This document shows positions 1-5,839 of a DNA stretch of 6,825 nucleotides, in pieces (within the stretch, counting starts at the first letter, position 1; each line of letters starts with the position of its first letter). The position numbers and the translations under genes were made by a program. Location: the NCBI GenBank assembly GCA_947475795.1, contig CANJOX010000171.1:1-6825 (forward strand). Direction: 5' to 3'. This DNA comes from Gemmatimonadota bacterium. GTDB taxonomy: Bacteria; Gemmatimonadota; Gemmatimonadetes; Gemmatimonadales; Gemmatimonadaceae. Below the pieces are notes generated by a model that made no database searches, was not told the origin of the DNA, and saw only the letters and a list, made by a program, of their open reading frames with translations.

Positions 1-62
1 GATTCGAACCGGCGACCTCCTGCTCCCAAAGCAGGCGCGATACCGGGCTACGCTACGCCCCG
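1..62 (-). tRNA. tRNA-Pro (anticodon UGG), 3' end cut by window edge
   Basis: Read on the minus strand from 62, the sequence folds as a tRNA: 7-nt acceptor strand CGGGGCG, TA, D-arm, anticodon stem CCTGC/GCAGG around loop TTTGGGA, 5-nt variable region, then T-stem GCCGG and loop TTCGAAT. The anticodon TGG lies at 28-26, so this is proline tRNA reading CCN codons. C at position 1 is a known hallmark of bacterial tRNA-Pro and supports both the identity and the 5' end at 62. The 3' half of the T-stem, the acceptor 3' strand and any encoded CCA lie outside the window. D-stem positions 13 and 22 are both T, where many tRNA-Pro genes have C-G; this is a small deviation and does not suggest a pseudogene. 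The gene lies downstream of, and in line with, the rph-rdgB operon. Confidence 0.95.
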
Positions 63-79
63 CAGATCATTGGCCGCGT

Positions 80-108
80 ATGTTATCCCGCTGATACGCC
101 GAGGTCAA
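80..108 (-). promoter_or_regulatory. Sigma70-type promoter for tRNA-Pro
   Basis: On the minus strand a -35 box TTGACC (108-103, 5 of 6 to TTGACA) is separated by exactly 17 nt from a -10 box TAACAT (85-80, 4 of 6 to TATAAT, with the key T1, A2 and T6 kept). Transcription would begin near 73, giving a leader of about 10 nt before the tRNA 5' end at 62, a usual distance for tRNA genes. A 6-bp inverted repeat, ACGCCG and CGGCGT with an 8-nt spacer (96-115), overlaps the -35 box. No T-run follows it in the minus direction, so I do not call it a terminator. The promoter suggests that the tRNA can be expressed independently of the upstream operon. Confidence 0.6.
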
Positions 109-134
109 CCGGCGTCCAGAAAATTCCGCAGCAT

Positions 135-905
135 TCATTGCGCACCAGTGTGCGGCACATGCGCATCGCCATTGGCTGGCACCGTTGCCTGCACCACCGC
201 GCGCACCAGCGGGTCGAGTAAGAGCGCGTGGAACGCGCGTCCACGGTGACTCACCCCAGCCTTGTCGTCGCGCGAGACCTCGGCGAAGGTGGCGCCGAGG
301 TCGTCCGACAAAAAGTACGGGTCATATCCAAAACCACCCGTGCCACGCGCTTCCTCGAGCACGGTACCCGCCGTATGCGCGCGGACGACCCGCTCATCGC
401 GGAACGCGCGCGGGTGCCCTACACGAACGGATGCGTCATCGCGTGCGGAGACGCTCGGCCACACGCACGCGGCGGCGCACTCATAGCGCGCGACACGCGA
501 GACCTGGCCGGCCGCAGCGGCCGCACGCAGCGCCCGTTGCAACAGGGCATTGTTCTCGTCATCGAGGGCCACGCCCGTCAGGTCGGGACGCCCGGACCAG
601 CGCTTACTATGCACACCGGGGCGCCCGTCGAGCGCATCGACGACGAGCCCCGAGTCGTCCGCGAGCACCACGAGGCCGGTGCGCTCCGCGAAATAGCGCG
701 CCTTGGCGAGAGCGTTCTCCTCGAACGTGTCATATAGCTCGAGCGCGTCCTCGCCCTGCTCTTCCGGTAAACCGAGGTCGGCCAGCGTCACGACCCGGAC
801 GCCGAGGCGGGCCAAGAGCGGAAGCAACTCGTTCAGCTTGCCCGCGCTCCGCGTAGCCAATACAACCGGCGTCCCACCGACATCCGCGGTCGCGGAGCGC
901 GTCAT
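135..905 (-). CDS. rdgB: RdgB/HAM1 family non-canonical purine NTP pyrophosphatase (XTP/dITP diphosphatase)
   Basis: This cytoplasmic house-cleaning enzyme hydrolyses ITP, dITP and XTP to the monophosphate plus pyrophosphate, keeping deaminated purines out of DNA and RNA. Family motifs appear in order in the 256-aa product: LATRSAGK (16-23) for substrate binding, FEENALAKA (61-69) with its conserved Lys68, LADDSG (81-86) with the metal-binding and catalytic Asp pair, GRPGVHSKRW (94-103), GFGYDP (191-196), and Lys215 with SHR (219-221) for base recognition. All expected key residues are present. The protein is longer than the usual roughly 200 aa because of a loop around 150-175 and a tail of about 25 residues after the last conserved helix. 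The ATG at 905 overlaps the rph stop as ATGA, which implies translational coupling. No clear Shine-Dalgarno sequence precedes it, which fits coupling. It is the last protein gene of the operon. Confidence 0.95.
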   Translation of the reverse strand: MTRSATADVGGTPVVLATRSAGKLNELLPLLARLGVRVVTLADLGLPEEQGEDALELYDTFEENALAKARYFAERTGLVVLADDSGLVVDALDGRPGVHSKRWSGRPDLTGVALDDENNALLQRALRAAAAAGQVSRVARYECAAACVWPSVSARDDASVRVGHPRAFRDERVVRAHTAGTVLEEARGTGGFGYDPYFLSDDLGATFAEVSRDDKAGVSHRGRAFHALLLDPLVRAVVQATVPANGDAHVPHTGAQ

Positions 906-1687
906 CGCACCAGCGGGAACGGCTCTGCCAGCACGGCGCGTTGCATGCGGTCGAGCGTCTCGATCCCGCTGACGGCAATGCCGAGGAGTGCGTCGAGTTG
1001 CTCGCGAGCAAACGTTCCGTGTTCACCGGTCCCCTGCACCTCCACGAACCGTCCCTCGGAGCTCATGACGACGTTCATGTCGACACCGGCCCGCACGTCC
1101 TCGTCGTAATTCAAATCGAGGCGCGGCTCGTCGTCGATCAGCCCGATGCTGATGGCGGCCACGCGTCGACGGACGGGTGTCTGCGCCAGTCGTCCCGTTT
1201 CGAGCATCCACGTAAACGCGTCCTGCACAGCGATGCACGCCCCCGTGATGGCCGCCGTGCGCGTACCACCGTCCGCCTGCAGCACATCACAGTCGACTTT
1301 CACCGTGAACTCACCGAAGCGGAAGTCGTCCAGCATCGCCCGGACACTCCGGCCGATGAGCCGCTGGATCTCCTGCGTGCGTCCGCCGATCTGTTGCCGT
1401 TCGCGCGAGGAGCGCGTGCGCGTGGCGCGCGGCAGCATCGAGTACTCTGCGGTCACCCACCCTTCGCCGCTCCCGCGGCGCCATCCGGGCACTCCCGTTT
1501 CCACGGACGCCGAGCAGAGCACGCGCGTCTCGCCGAAGGCGATCAGGCATGATCCCTCAGCGTAGGGGACCGCCCCGCGCTCCATGGTCACCACGCGCAT
1601 GGCGTCGTTGGCGCGCCCGATACGGGCTACCCGACCGGCTGCATCGGCAGCGGTCACTTCGGATCCGTTCACAACAGCGTCAGACAC
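902..1687 (-). CDS. rph: Ribonuclease PH
   Basis: RNase PH is a phosphorolytic 3'-5' exoribonuclease that trims tRNA 3' ends, using phosphate and releasing nucleoside diphosphates; it acts as a hexameric ring in the cytoplasm. Numbered from GTG at 1687 (261 aa), the family blocks are: [14 protein letters not shown] (77-89), [13 protein letters not shown] (101-113) with the phosphate-site arginine region, [19 protein letters not shown] (131-149), [18 protein letters not shown] (190-207) with the catalytic aspartates, and [10 protein letters not shown] (217-226). The start is uncertain. GTG at 1687 gives an 8-bp overlap with rfaE2 and has a weak GAG upstream. GTG at 1657 (251 aa) has a GGA 6 nt upstream and is close to the usual length of about 240. 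An upstream GTG or TTG-type extension to 1744 would overlap rfaE2 by 65 bp and adds no conserved residues. The N-terminal motif usually seen as RPDGR reads ARIGR here. The next gene, rdgB, overlaps by 4 bp; rph-rdgB pairing is common. Confidence 0.95.
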   Translation of the reverse strand: MSDAVVNGSEVTAADAAGRVARIGRANDAMRVVTMERGAVPYAEGSCLIAFGETRVLCSASVETGVPGWRRGSGEGWVTAEYSMLPRATRTRSSRERQQIGGRTQEIQRLIGRSVRAMLDDFRFGEFTVKVDCDVLQADGGTRTAAITGACIAVQDAFTWMLETGRLAQTPVRRRVAAISIGLIDDEPRLDLNYDEDVRAGVDMNVVMSSEGRFVEVQGTGEHGTFAREQLDALLGIAVSGIETLDRMQRAVLAEPFPLVR

Positions 1688-2168
1688 GCAGTTTCTCGAT
1701 GGTGGAAGTGGTGGATTGGCCGTCGACGAGCGGCACGACGACAACGCGCCCGCCCCGTGCCGTCACGATATCAGCCCCGACGATGGCATCCGGTGCGTAA
1801 TCGCCGCCCTTGACGATCACGTCGGGTGCGATGCCGCGCACCAGCACGATGGGCGTGTCCTCCTCGAAGACCACGACCGCATCGACGGCCTCGAGGCCGG
1901 CCAGCACGAGGGCACGTTCGTCGGCGGTCCGCACAGGGCGCGTCGGTCCCTTGAGTCGGCGTACGGACGCATCGCTGTTCACGCCGACGACGAGTGCGAC
2001 GCCTTCGCGGCGCGCCGTGTCGAGCACTTGGACGTGACCGGGATGCAGGAGATCGAACACGCCGTTGGTGAAGACCACAGGCCCGTGCACCGTTTCGCGC
2101 CACTCAATCGCGTCGGCGAGCGTCATGATCTTGGCCGAGGGAACGCGCGGAGCGGACCTGGTCACCAT
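1680..2168 (-). CDS. rfaE2: D-glycero-beta-D-manno-heptose 1-phosphate adenylyltransferase, standalone (RfaE2 / HldE C-terminal type)
   Basis: This enzyme transfers AMP from ATP to heptose 1-phosphate to form ADP-D-glycero-beta-D-manno-heptose, the precursor of the LPS inner-core heptose. The 162-aa protein is one nucleotidyltransferase domain: [12 protein letters not shown] (34-45) with the HxGH signature (42-45), [14 protein letters not shown] (62-75), FEEDTP (101-106), VKGGDY (119-124) and STTSTI (152-157). All are typical of RfaE domain II. In E. coli this domain is fused to a heptose kinase (HldE); here the kinase half is absent, so a separate kinase must lie elsewhere. The ATG at 2168 overlaps the lptE stop by 7 bp and has AAGGGG 10 nt upstream. 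ATG at 2126 would also keep the whole conserved domain (148 aa). The cytidylyltransferase fold is shared with other enzymes, but the motif set and the LPS neighbours favour RfaE2. Confidence 0.92.
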   Translation of the reverse strand: MVTRSAPRVPSAKIMTLADAIEWRETVHGPVVFTNGVFDLLHPGHVQVLDTARREGVALVVGVNSDASVRRLKGPTRPVRTADERALVLAGLEAVDAVVVFEEDTPIVLVRGIAPDVIVKGGDYAPDAIVGADIVTARGGRVVVVPLVDGQSTTSTIEKLRV

Positions 2169-2692
2169 TGCGACTGGACCCCTTCGACGAGGTCGGTGAT
2201 CAAACTCTCGAGGGCATTCTTACGTCCGAGGGCTTCCCCACCCTCGGCGTACTGTCCCTCGCGCTGCAGGGCGCTCTGCTTGAAGAGCGTGCGCCCTGTG
2301 GTCTGGTCGATGATTTCGACGTCGAGGACGATCTGCAACCGACGCCGCGTCGAGGTGGTTGACCGTCCGTCGGCGCTGACGCCCGCGGGGAGATCGACCT
2401 CGTATTTGACGACCGTCCCCCGCACGACGACGTCCGCCCGCGCCTCCGGCGCTTCGCGGAGATTGAGGCGCTCGCGCATGGCCTGACGAATCTGCTCGAA
2501 GACTTCGCGCTGGATTTCGGGCACCGCTGTCTGATTATCGAACGGCTGGATCGCGACGGTTTTGAGTTGCTTGGGCAACCCACCGCCGCCGGAGAATCCA
2601 TAGCAGCCGGCGAGCCACAGTGCCCCCAGCAACAGCGCCGGCACTCTGCGCGCGGCGCGCGCGAGCCTACGGGCGACGCCAGATGGCATCAT
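2162..2692 (-). CDS. lptE: LptE-family LPS assembly lipoprotein
   Basis: LptE is an outer-membrane lipoprotein that plugs the LptD barrel and takes part in inserting LPS into the outer leaflet. From ATG at 2692 the product is 176 aa. An Arg-rich N-region and a hydrophobic stretch end in the lipobox LAGC, with the lipidated Cys at residue 30. The mature part begins [19 protein letters not shown] and continues with the family's early beta strand ([10 protein letters not shown]), an amphipathic helix, a TVVKYEVD strand and a [11 protein letters not shown] strand. This matches LptE (PF04390-type) proteins in order and length. The tandem ATGATG at 2692-2687 follows GAGGGA (2702-2697) at a spacing of 4 or 7 nt; a TTG at 2704 would lie inside or before this ribosome site and is less likely. 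The start lies 26 bp inside the preceding gene, so translation is probably coupled. LptE sequences diverge strongly, so the assignment rests on lipobox, strand pattern and context. Confidence 0.85.
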   Translation of the reverse strand: MMPSGVARRLARAARRVPALLLGALWLAGCYGFSGGGGLPKQLKTVAIQPFDNQTAVPEIQREVFEQIRQAMRERLNLREAPEARADVVVRGTVVKYEVDLPAGVSADGRSTTSTRRRLQIVLDVEIIDQTTGRTLFKQSALQREGQYAEGGEALGRKNALESLITDLVEGVQSQW

Positions 2693-3386
2693 CGAATCCC
2701 TCAACAGACGTGGTATCGGTCACGGCAATGGCCAAACGCCGCTTGCCCCGTTCATGAACATACTGCAGTTGCCACTGGCCGTCGGCTCCACGCCGGCGCG
2801 ACATCCACTCGATCACCTTGCCTCCCTCGATCCGCTCGGCCCGAGCCAGTGTGGTACCGCCAAAGGCGAGGCGCCACGCGCGTCCATCGGCCTCCGAGGC
2901 ATCCCGCCCGCGTAGCGCGCCAAGGTCAACCCGCAGGGTGTCATCATCGAGGCGGGCCGTGGTGTCGCTCGTGGGCGGCAGCGCCAGGCGCCCGAGACTG
3001 GCCCAGAGCAGCGGCGTCGGTGGCAGCAGGCGCCGGACGAGGTCGATCCCCGGGACGACCAGACTGTCGCCGAGCAGAATGGCGTAGCCGCCCGCCATGC
3101 CGTTACGGAGAAAGAAATCGAGACGCGCGCGGTCTGGACGCTGCATACGCACGGCGCCGTCACCGTTGGCTTCGAACGTCTCGTCTTTGTACGTCCAGGT
3201 AAAGCGCAGCAACTGCGGCTGCAGCGGCAGGCCGGTCGGCGGCAACACGGCGCGCGCGGGGAGTCCCACCAGCGGTCGCGCCAACGGTGCGCACGCGGCC
3301 ATGACGAGACACGCCGCGCAGCTCCCCCGGACCACGCGGCGGTGCCAACCGGAATGGCGAGGCAAGGAGGGCACAGCACGAGGCAT
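2667..3386 (-). CDS. Putative lipoprotein, possible LolA/LolB-like (DUF4292-like) fold
   Basis: I do not firmly recognise this 239-aa protein. From ATG at 3386 it has a basic N-region (HRRVVRG), a short hydrophobic stretch and the weak lipobox VMAAC, with Cys at residue 32. The residue after Cys is Ala, not the Asp that retains lipoproteins in the inner membrane of E. coli, so outer-membrane sorting is plausible. The mature region looks beta-rich: LLRFTWTYKDETFEANGDG, then AVRMQRPDRARLDFF, then AILLGDSLVVPG. The order 'strand, GxGxVR, PDRARLDFF, G-D' resembles the LolA/LolB and DUF4292 lipoprotein fold, in which a half-barrel binds an acyl chain. This is inference by eye. The C-terminus reads FDDAIWRRP. 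The gene starts 10 nt after the cyclophilin gene stop without an evident ribosome site and overlaps lptE by 26 bp. Its position just before lptE suggests a role in lipoprotein or LPS traffic to the outer membrane. A start at ATG 3302 would delete the signal peptide. Confidence 0.75.
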   Translation of the reverse strand: MPRAVPSLPRHSGWHRRVVRGSCAACLVMAACAPLARPLVGLPARAVLPPTGLPLQPQLLRFTWTYKDETFEANGDGAVRMQRPDRARLDFFLRNGMAGGYAILLGDSLVVPGIDLVRRLLPPTPLLWASLGRLALPPTSDTTARLDDDTLRVDLGALRGRDASEADGRAWRLAFGGTTLARAERIEGGKVIEWMSRRRGADGQWQLQYVHERGKRRLAIAVTDTTSVEGFDDAIWRRP

Positions 3387-3396
3387 AGTGACGTGG

Positions 3397-5292
3397 CTAT
3401 TGGATGCGGATACGCAGCATGCGATCGCCCTGCACGATGGCATCCATCACGTCGAATCCGGACAGAACCCGCCCGAACACCGTGTATGCACCATCGAGGT
3501 GCGGCTGGCTGGCGTGACAGAGATAATACTGGCTGCCTCCGGTATCAGGGCCCGACGTGGCCAGCCCGAGACAACCGCGCTCGTGCCGCAGGCGTGAAAA
3601 GCTCTCACGCAAGGCAAACCCGGGGCCGCCGGTCCCGTCACCGCGCGGATCGCCGTCCTGCACGACAAAGTTCGGTACCACGCGATGGAAGACCGTGTTC
3701 CGGTAGAACCCGTCGTCGGCCAAACGGACGAAGGCATCGACGACCAACGGCGCCTCGTAGCCAAACAGTTCGAGCGTGACGCTTCCGCGTTCGGTCTCGA
3801 TGACCGCGAGCGGTCGGCGAGCGCCGGGCGAGCCCCACAGTCGGACCAGTCGCTCGTAGTCCTCGAGCGGCCGGCCAGTCGGCACGGAATCCACGAGGCT
3901 GCGGCGCGCCGTGGGGGCGGAGGCAGCGGCCGCCGTGGTCAGCCGCTGGGAAAGCGACTGCGCGAGCCCGCGCACCACCGAATCCCGATCGGAGAGGGCG
4001 CGCTCGGCGAGGGCGCGCATCCGGGTCACGATCTGCGCATCGCCGCTCGTGCCGAGGCGCTGCAGCACAGCGGCCCGCACACGGGGGTCGGCGTCGTCGG
4101 CAAAGTCCTCGGCTAATGCCACCCGCTCACTCTCGGTGGTCCGCGCGCGGCTTTCGATCGCGGCCATGCGGTAGCGCCAGTCGGCATGCGTCGCCCACCC
4201 GCGCGCCTCGGCGTCAACGAGCGCGAGCCCGAGGCGACGAAGTTGCGCGAGCAGCTGGCGGCGCACGGTGAGCAGCGTGTCCCCGTCCCACGCTTGTCGC
4301 CACCGCAGAGTATCGCGCCCGAAGACGACACTGAGGCTTTCCGATGCCGCCACCCGCACGTTGGCGACGCTGTCGCGCAGCGCCACACCGACGTCGACCG
4401 CGGCCGACGGGCCGAACGTGGCGAGCGACCGTGCGGCATTCACCCGCACGCGCCAATCTGCGTCAGCCACGAGGGTACGCAGCGCGTCGTATGCGGGTAC
4501 CGCGAGCGTATCCCCGACGGTGGACCGGGTCAGCGCCCGCGCGACGTGCTGACGCACCTCGTCATCCGCGTGGGCGCGCACCGTGAGGAGCGCGCGAATC
4601 CCCGACGAGGCACGCAGTCGGCCGATCACGTAGGCCGCCGACCGGACCACTTCGGCCGACGTATCCGCCAGCCACGGGGCCACGAGCGGAATCGGCGTCG
4701 GCCGCAGCTTGACCGTGGCCAGCACGAGGGCGGCACGCACCGGCGCGCTCCGGATGGCCGCCGTGCTCGCCCGCAGCGGACTGCCCATCCCCTCGCCCAA
4801 CGCCACGGTGAGGACGGTGCGCGCCGGCTCACCGATCTCACCCAGCGCCCAAGCCGCCTCGCGGGCCACCGCGTCCGGCGCGCCGCCAATGGCGCGCGCC
4901 AGCGACGCGACGGCCTGCGTATCCTTGGCGACGCCGATGGCGAAGGCGGCATTGGCCGCGATGAGGGTGTCGCCGTCGGTGAGGAGGCGGCGCAACTGCG
5001 GGAAACGGGCCCGCAGGCGCAGCTGCCCGATGGCCAGCGCCGCGCGCGCCCGGCGCCGGGCGTCGCCATCGGCCAGCAGTGAGTCGACGAGCGCCGTGTC
5101 GGGGCGTCGTGTGTCGAGCATCGCGAGCAGCCGCGCATCACGACGCACGTCCGTGTCCGACGGCCGCGGCACGTTGTCCGGCACGCGGCCGCGGTTCCCC
5201 GCACCGCCAGTGGCGCAGGCGGTGACCAGTGACACGCCAATCAACAGGGCCCTGACCGCCACGGGGCGGTACGCGCGGCGGTCAGCCCGCAT
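3397..5292 (-). CDS. Lipoprotein with HEAT repeats and C-terminal cyclophilin-type peptidyl-prolyl isomerase domain
   Basis: The 631-aa product (ATG at 5292) has three parts. Residues 1-26 are a lipoprotein signal: Arg-rich start, ALLIGVSLVTAC, Cys26 followed by Ala-Thr, so probably anchored in the outer membrane facing the periplasm. Residues about 50-445 are Ala/Leu/Arg-rich helical pairs of HEAT type, with recurring patterns such as ARRRARAALAIGQL, VAREAAWALGEIG, VVRSAAYVIGRL, WRVRVNAARSLATFG and PRVRAAVLQRLG; such solenoids usually bind proteins. Residues about 495-631 form a cyclophilin domain that should interconvert cis and trans prolyl bonds: FHRVVPNFVVQDGD with catalytic Arg537, GDGTGGPG, GSQYYL, and PHLDGAYTVFGRV. 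The ATG at 5292 overlaps the ybgC stop by 11 bp; an upstream ATG at 5367 would displace the signal peptide. No clear Shine-Dalgarno sequence is seen. The context (ybgC, lipoprotein, LptE) suggests an envelope folding or assembly factor; the client is unknown. Confidence 0.9.
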   Translation of the reverse strand: MRADRRAYRPVAVRALLIGVSLVTACATGGAGNRGRVPDNVPRPSDTDVRRDARLLAMLDTRRPDTALVDSLLADGDARRRARAALAIGQLRLRARFPQLRRLLTDGDTLIAANAAFAIGVAKDTQAVASLARAIGGAPDAVAREAAWALGEIGEPARTVLTVALGEGMGSPLRASTAAIRSAPVRAALVLATVKLRPTPIPLVAPWLADTSAEVVRSAAYVIGRLRASSGIRALLTVRAHADDEVRQHVARALTRSTVGDTLAVPAYDALRTLVADADWRVRVNAARSLATFGPSAAVDVGVALRDSVANVRVAASESLSVVFGRDTLRWRQAWDGDTLLTVRRQLLAQLRRLGLALVDAEARGWATHADWRYRMAAIESRARTTESERVALAEDFADDADPRVRAAVLQRLGTSGDAQIVTRMRALAERALSDRDSVVRGLAQSLSQRLTTAAAASAPTARRSLVDSVPTGRPLEDYERLVRLWGSPGARRPLAVIETERGSVTLELFGYEAPLVVDAFVRLADDGFYRNTVFHRVVPNFVVQDGDPRGDGTGGPGFALRESFSRLRHERGCLGLATSGPDTGGSQYYLCHASQPHLDGAYTVFGRVLSGFDVMDAIVQGDRMLRIRIQ

Positions 5293-5710
5293 CGGTGGAC
5301 AGCGTGAGCGCCGCCTCCAGTAGCCGCCGGAGCGCCCCCGGCAGTGTCGCCAGGCGCCCCGACGCATCCAGCGAGACCAGAGAGGTGGTCGCCGTCACGA
5401 GCAGGGCACCCGTGTCGGCGCGGACGATGCGGTACGTGAACTCGATCGCCCGCGAGCCAGCTTTCGTGAGCCGCGTGACCACCCGAATGGGGTCGTCATA
5501 ACGCGCCGACGCGTGAAATCGCATGGTGGCGTCCGAAACGGCCAGCTTCACGCCGTCGCGTTCGAGGTCGGCGTATGATGTGCCCAGCGCACGGATAAAA
5601 TCCGTTCGCCCGATCTCACACCAGACGAGATAGTTCGCGTGATACACCACGCCCATCTGGTCGGTCTCCGCGTACCGCACGCGCAGTTCGGAAAGAGTTT
5701 CGGAAGACAT
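5282..5710 (-). CDS. ybgC: YbgC-type hotdog-fold acyl-CoA thioesterase
   Basis: Members of this family hydrolyse acyl-CoA or acyl-ACP thioesters; E. coli YbgC is encoded with the tol-pal envelope genes and has been linked to phospholipid metabolism. The 142-aa length is typical. The 4-hydroxybenzoyl-CoA thioesterase signature lies at the N-terminus, RYAETDQMGVVYHANYLVW (12-30), with the catalytic Asp17 and the conserved His24, Asn26 and Tyr27. FHASARYDDPIRV and IEFTYRIVRADTGALL are the expected later strands of the hotdog fold. The ATG at 5710 places the signature at the normal distance from the start. The frame stays open far upstream, but that extension is antisense to the lpxH-like gene and is rejected. 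No strong ribosome site is visible. It is the first gene of the minus-strand operon. Substrate specificity cannot be read from sequence, and the symbol is a family-level label. Confidence 0.9.
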   Translation of the reverse strand: MSSETLSELRVRYAETDQMGVVYHANYLVWCEIGRTDFIRALGTSYADLERDGVKLAVSDATMRFHASARYDDPIRVVTRLTKAGSRAIEFTYRIVRADTGALLVTATTSLVSLDASGRLATLPGALRRLLEAALTLSTDAG

Positions 5711-5727
5711 GGCAGGCGTTGGAGACA

Positions 5728-5758
5728 CCGGTATCAGCCGGCGGAATGGTGATACGGG
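5728..5758. promoter_or_regulatory. Imperfect dyad in the divergent intergenic region (possible operator)
   Basis: GTATCA (5731-5736) and TGATAC (5750-5755) form a perfect 6-bp inverted repeat with a 13-nt spacer. With one mismatched pair (5730/5756) it extends to CC/GG on the outside, so 8 of 9 pairs match over 5728-5758. It lies 18-48 nt upstream of the ybgC start and about 50 nt upstream of the -35 box proposed for the plus-strand gene. It could be an operator for the minus-strand operon or a leader stem-loop. I see no convincing -35/-10 pair for ybgC, although the operon promoter should lie in this interval. Chance occurrence is possible. Confidence 0.3.
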
Positions 5759-5804
5759 AAGATGCCCGCTCCCGCGACGGGCGCCAAGCACCGGCCCCGG
5801 GCGT

Positions 5805-5833
5805 TTGTGAGGGCGCGGCGGACGGGTTAAACT
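5805..5833 (+). promoter_or_regulatory. Sigma70-type promoter for the lpxH-like gene, probably giving a leaderless mRNA
   Basis: TTGTGA (5805-5810, 4 of 6 to TTGACA) and TAAACT (5828-5833, 4 of 6 to TATAAT with T1, A2 and T6 kept) are separated by exactly 17 nt. Transcription would begin 6 to 8 nt after the -10 box, at about 5839-5841, which coincides with the GTG start codon at 5840. There is no Shine-Dalgarno sequence in the intervening GCCCTT. Confidence 0.55.
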
Positions 5834-5839
5834 GCCCTT

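Noticed and set aside
96..115. Intrinsic terminator for the rdgB operon
   Set aside because: The stem is only 6 bp with no T-run after it in the minus direction, and it overlaps the tRNA promoter -35 box.
1584..2486. Long plus-strand open frame (300 codons) opposite rfaE2 and lptE
   Set aside because: It is antisense to two well-supported genes and its product shows no recognisable motif; long antisense frames are expected in GC-rich DNA.
4186..5082. Plus-strand open frame (298 codons) opposite the HEAT region
   Set aside because: The product is rich in Arg, Gly and His without domain structure, a typical antisense shadow of an Ala/Leu/Arg-rich repeat gene.
4400..5100. DNA repeats or an array suggested by recurrent CGCGCC/GGCGCG words
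   Set aside because: These reflect Ala and Arg codons in degenerate HEAT repeats; spacing and sequence are not regular as in CRISPR or tandem DNA repeats.
5293..5367. Upstream ATG 5367 for the HEAT-cyclophilin gene
   Set aside because: It would put 25 residues antisense-like in character before the lipoprotein signal and overlap ybgC by 86 bp; ATG 5292 starts the signal peptide directly.
5760..5800. Short GC inverted repeats (GCCCG and CGGGC, CCGGCCCCGG)
   Set aside because: Arms of 5 bp or less in a very GC-rich stretch are expected by chance and no function is suggested by position.
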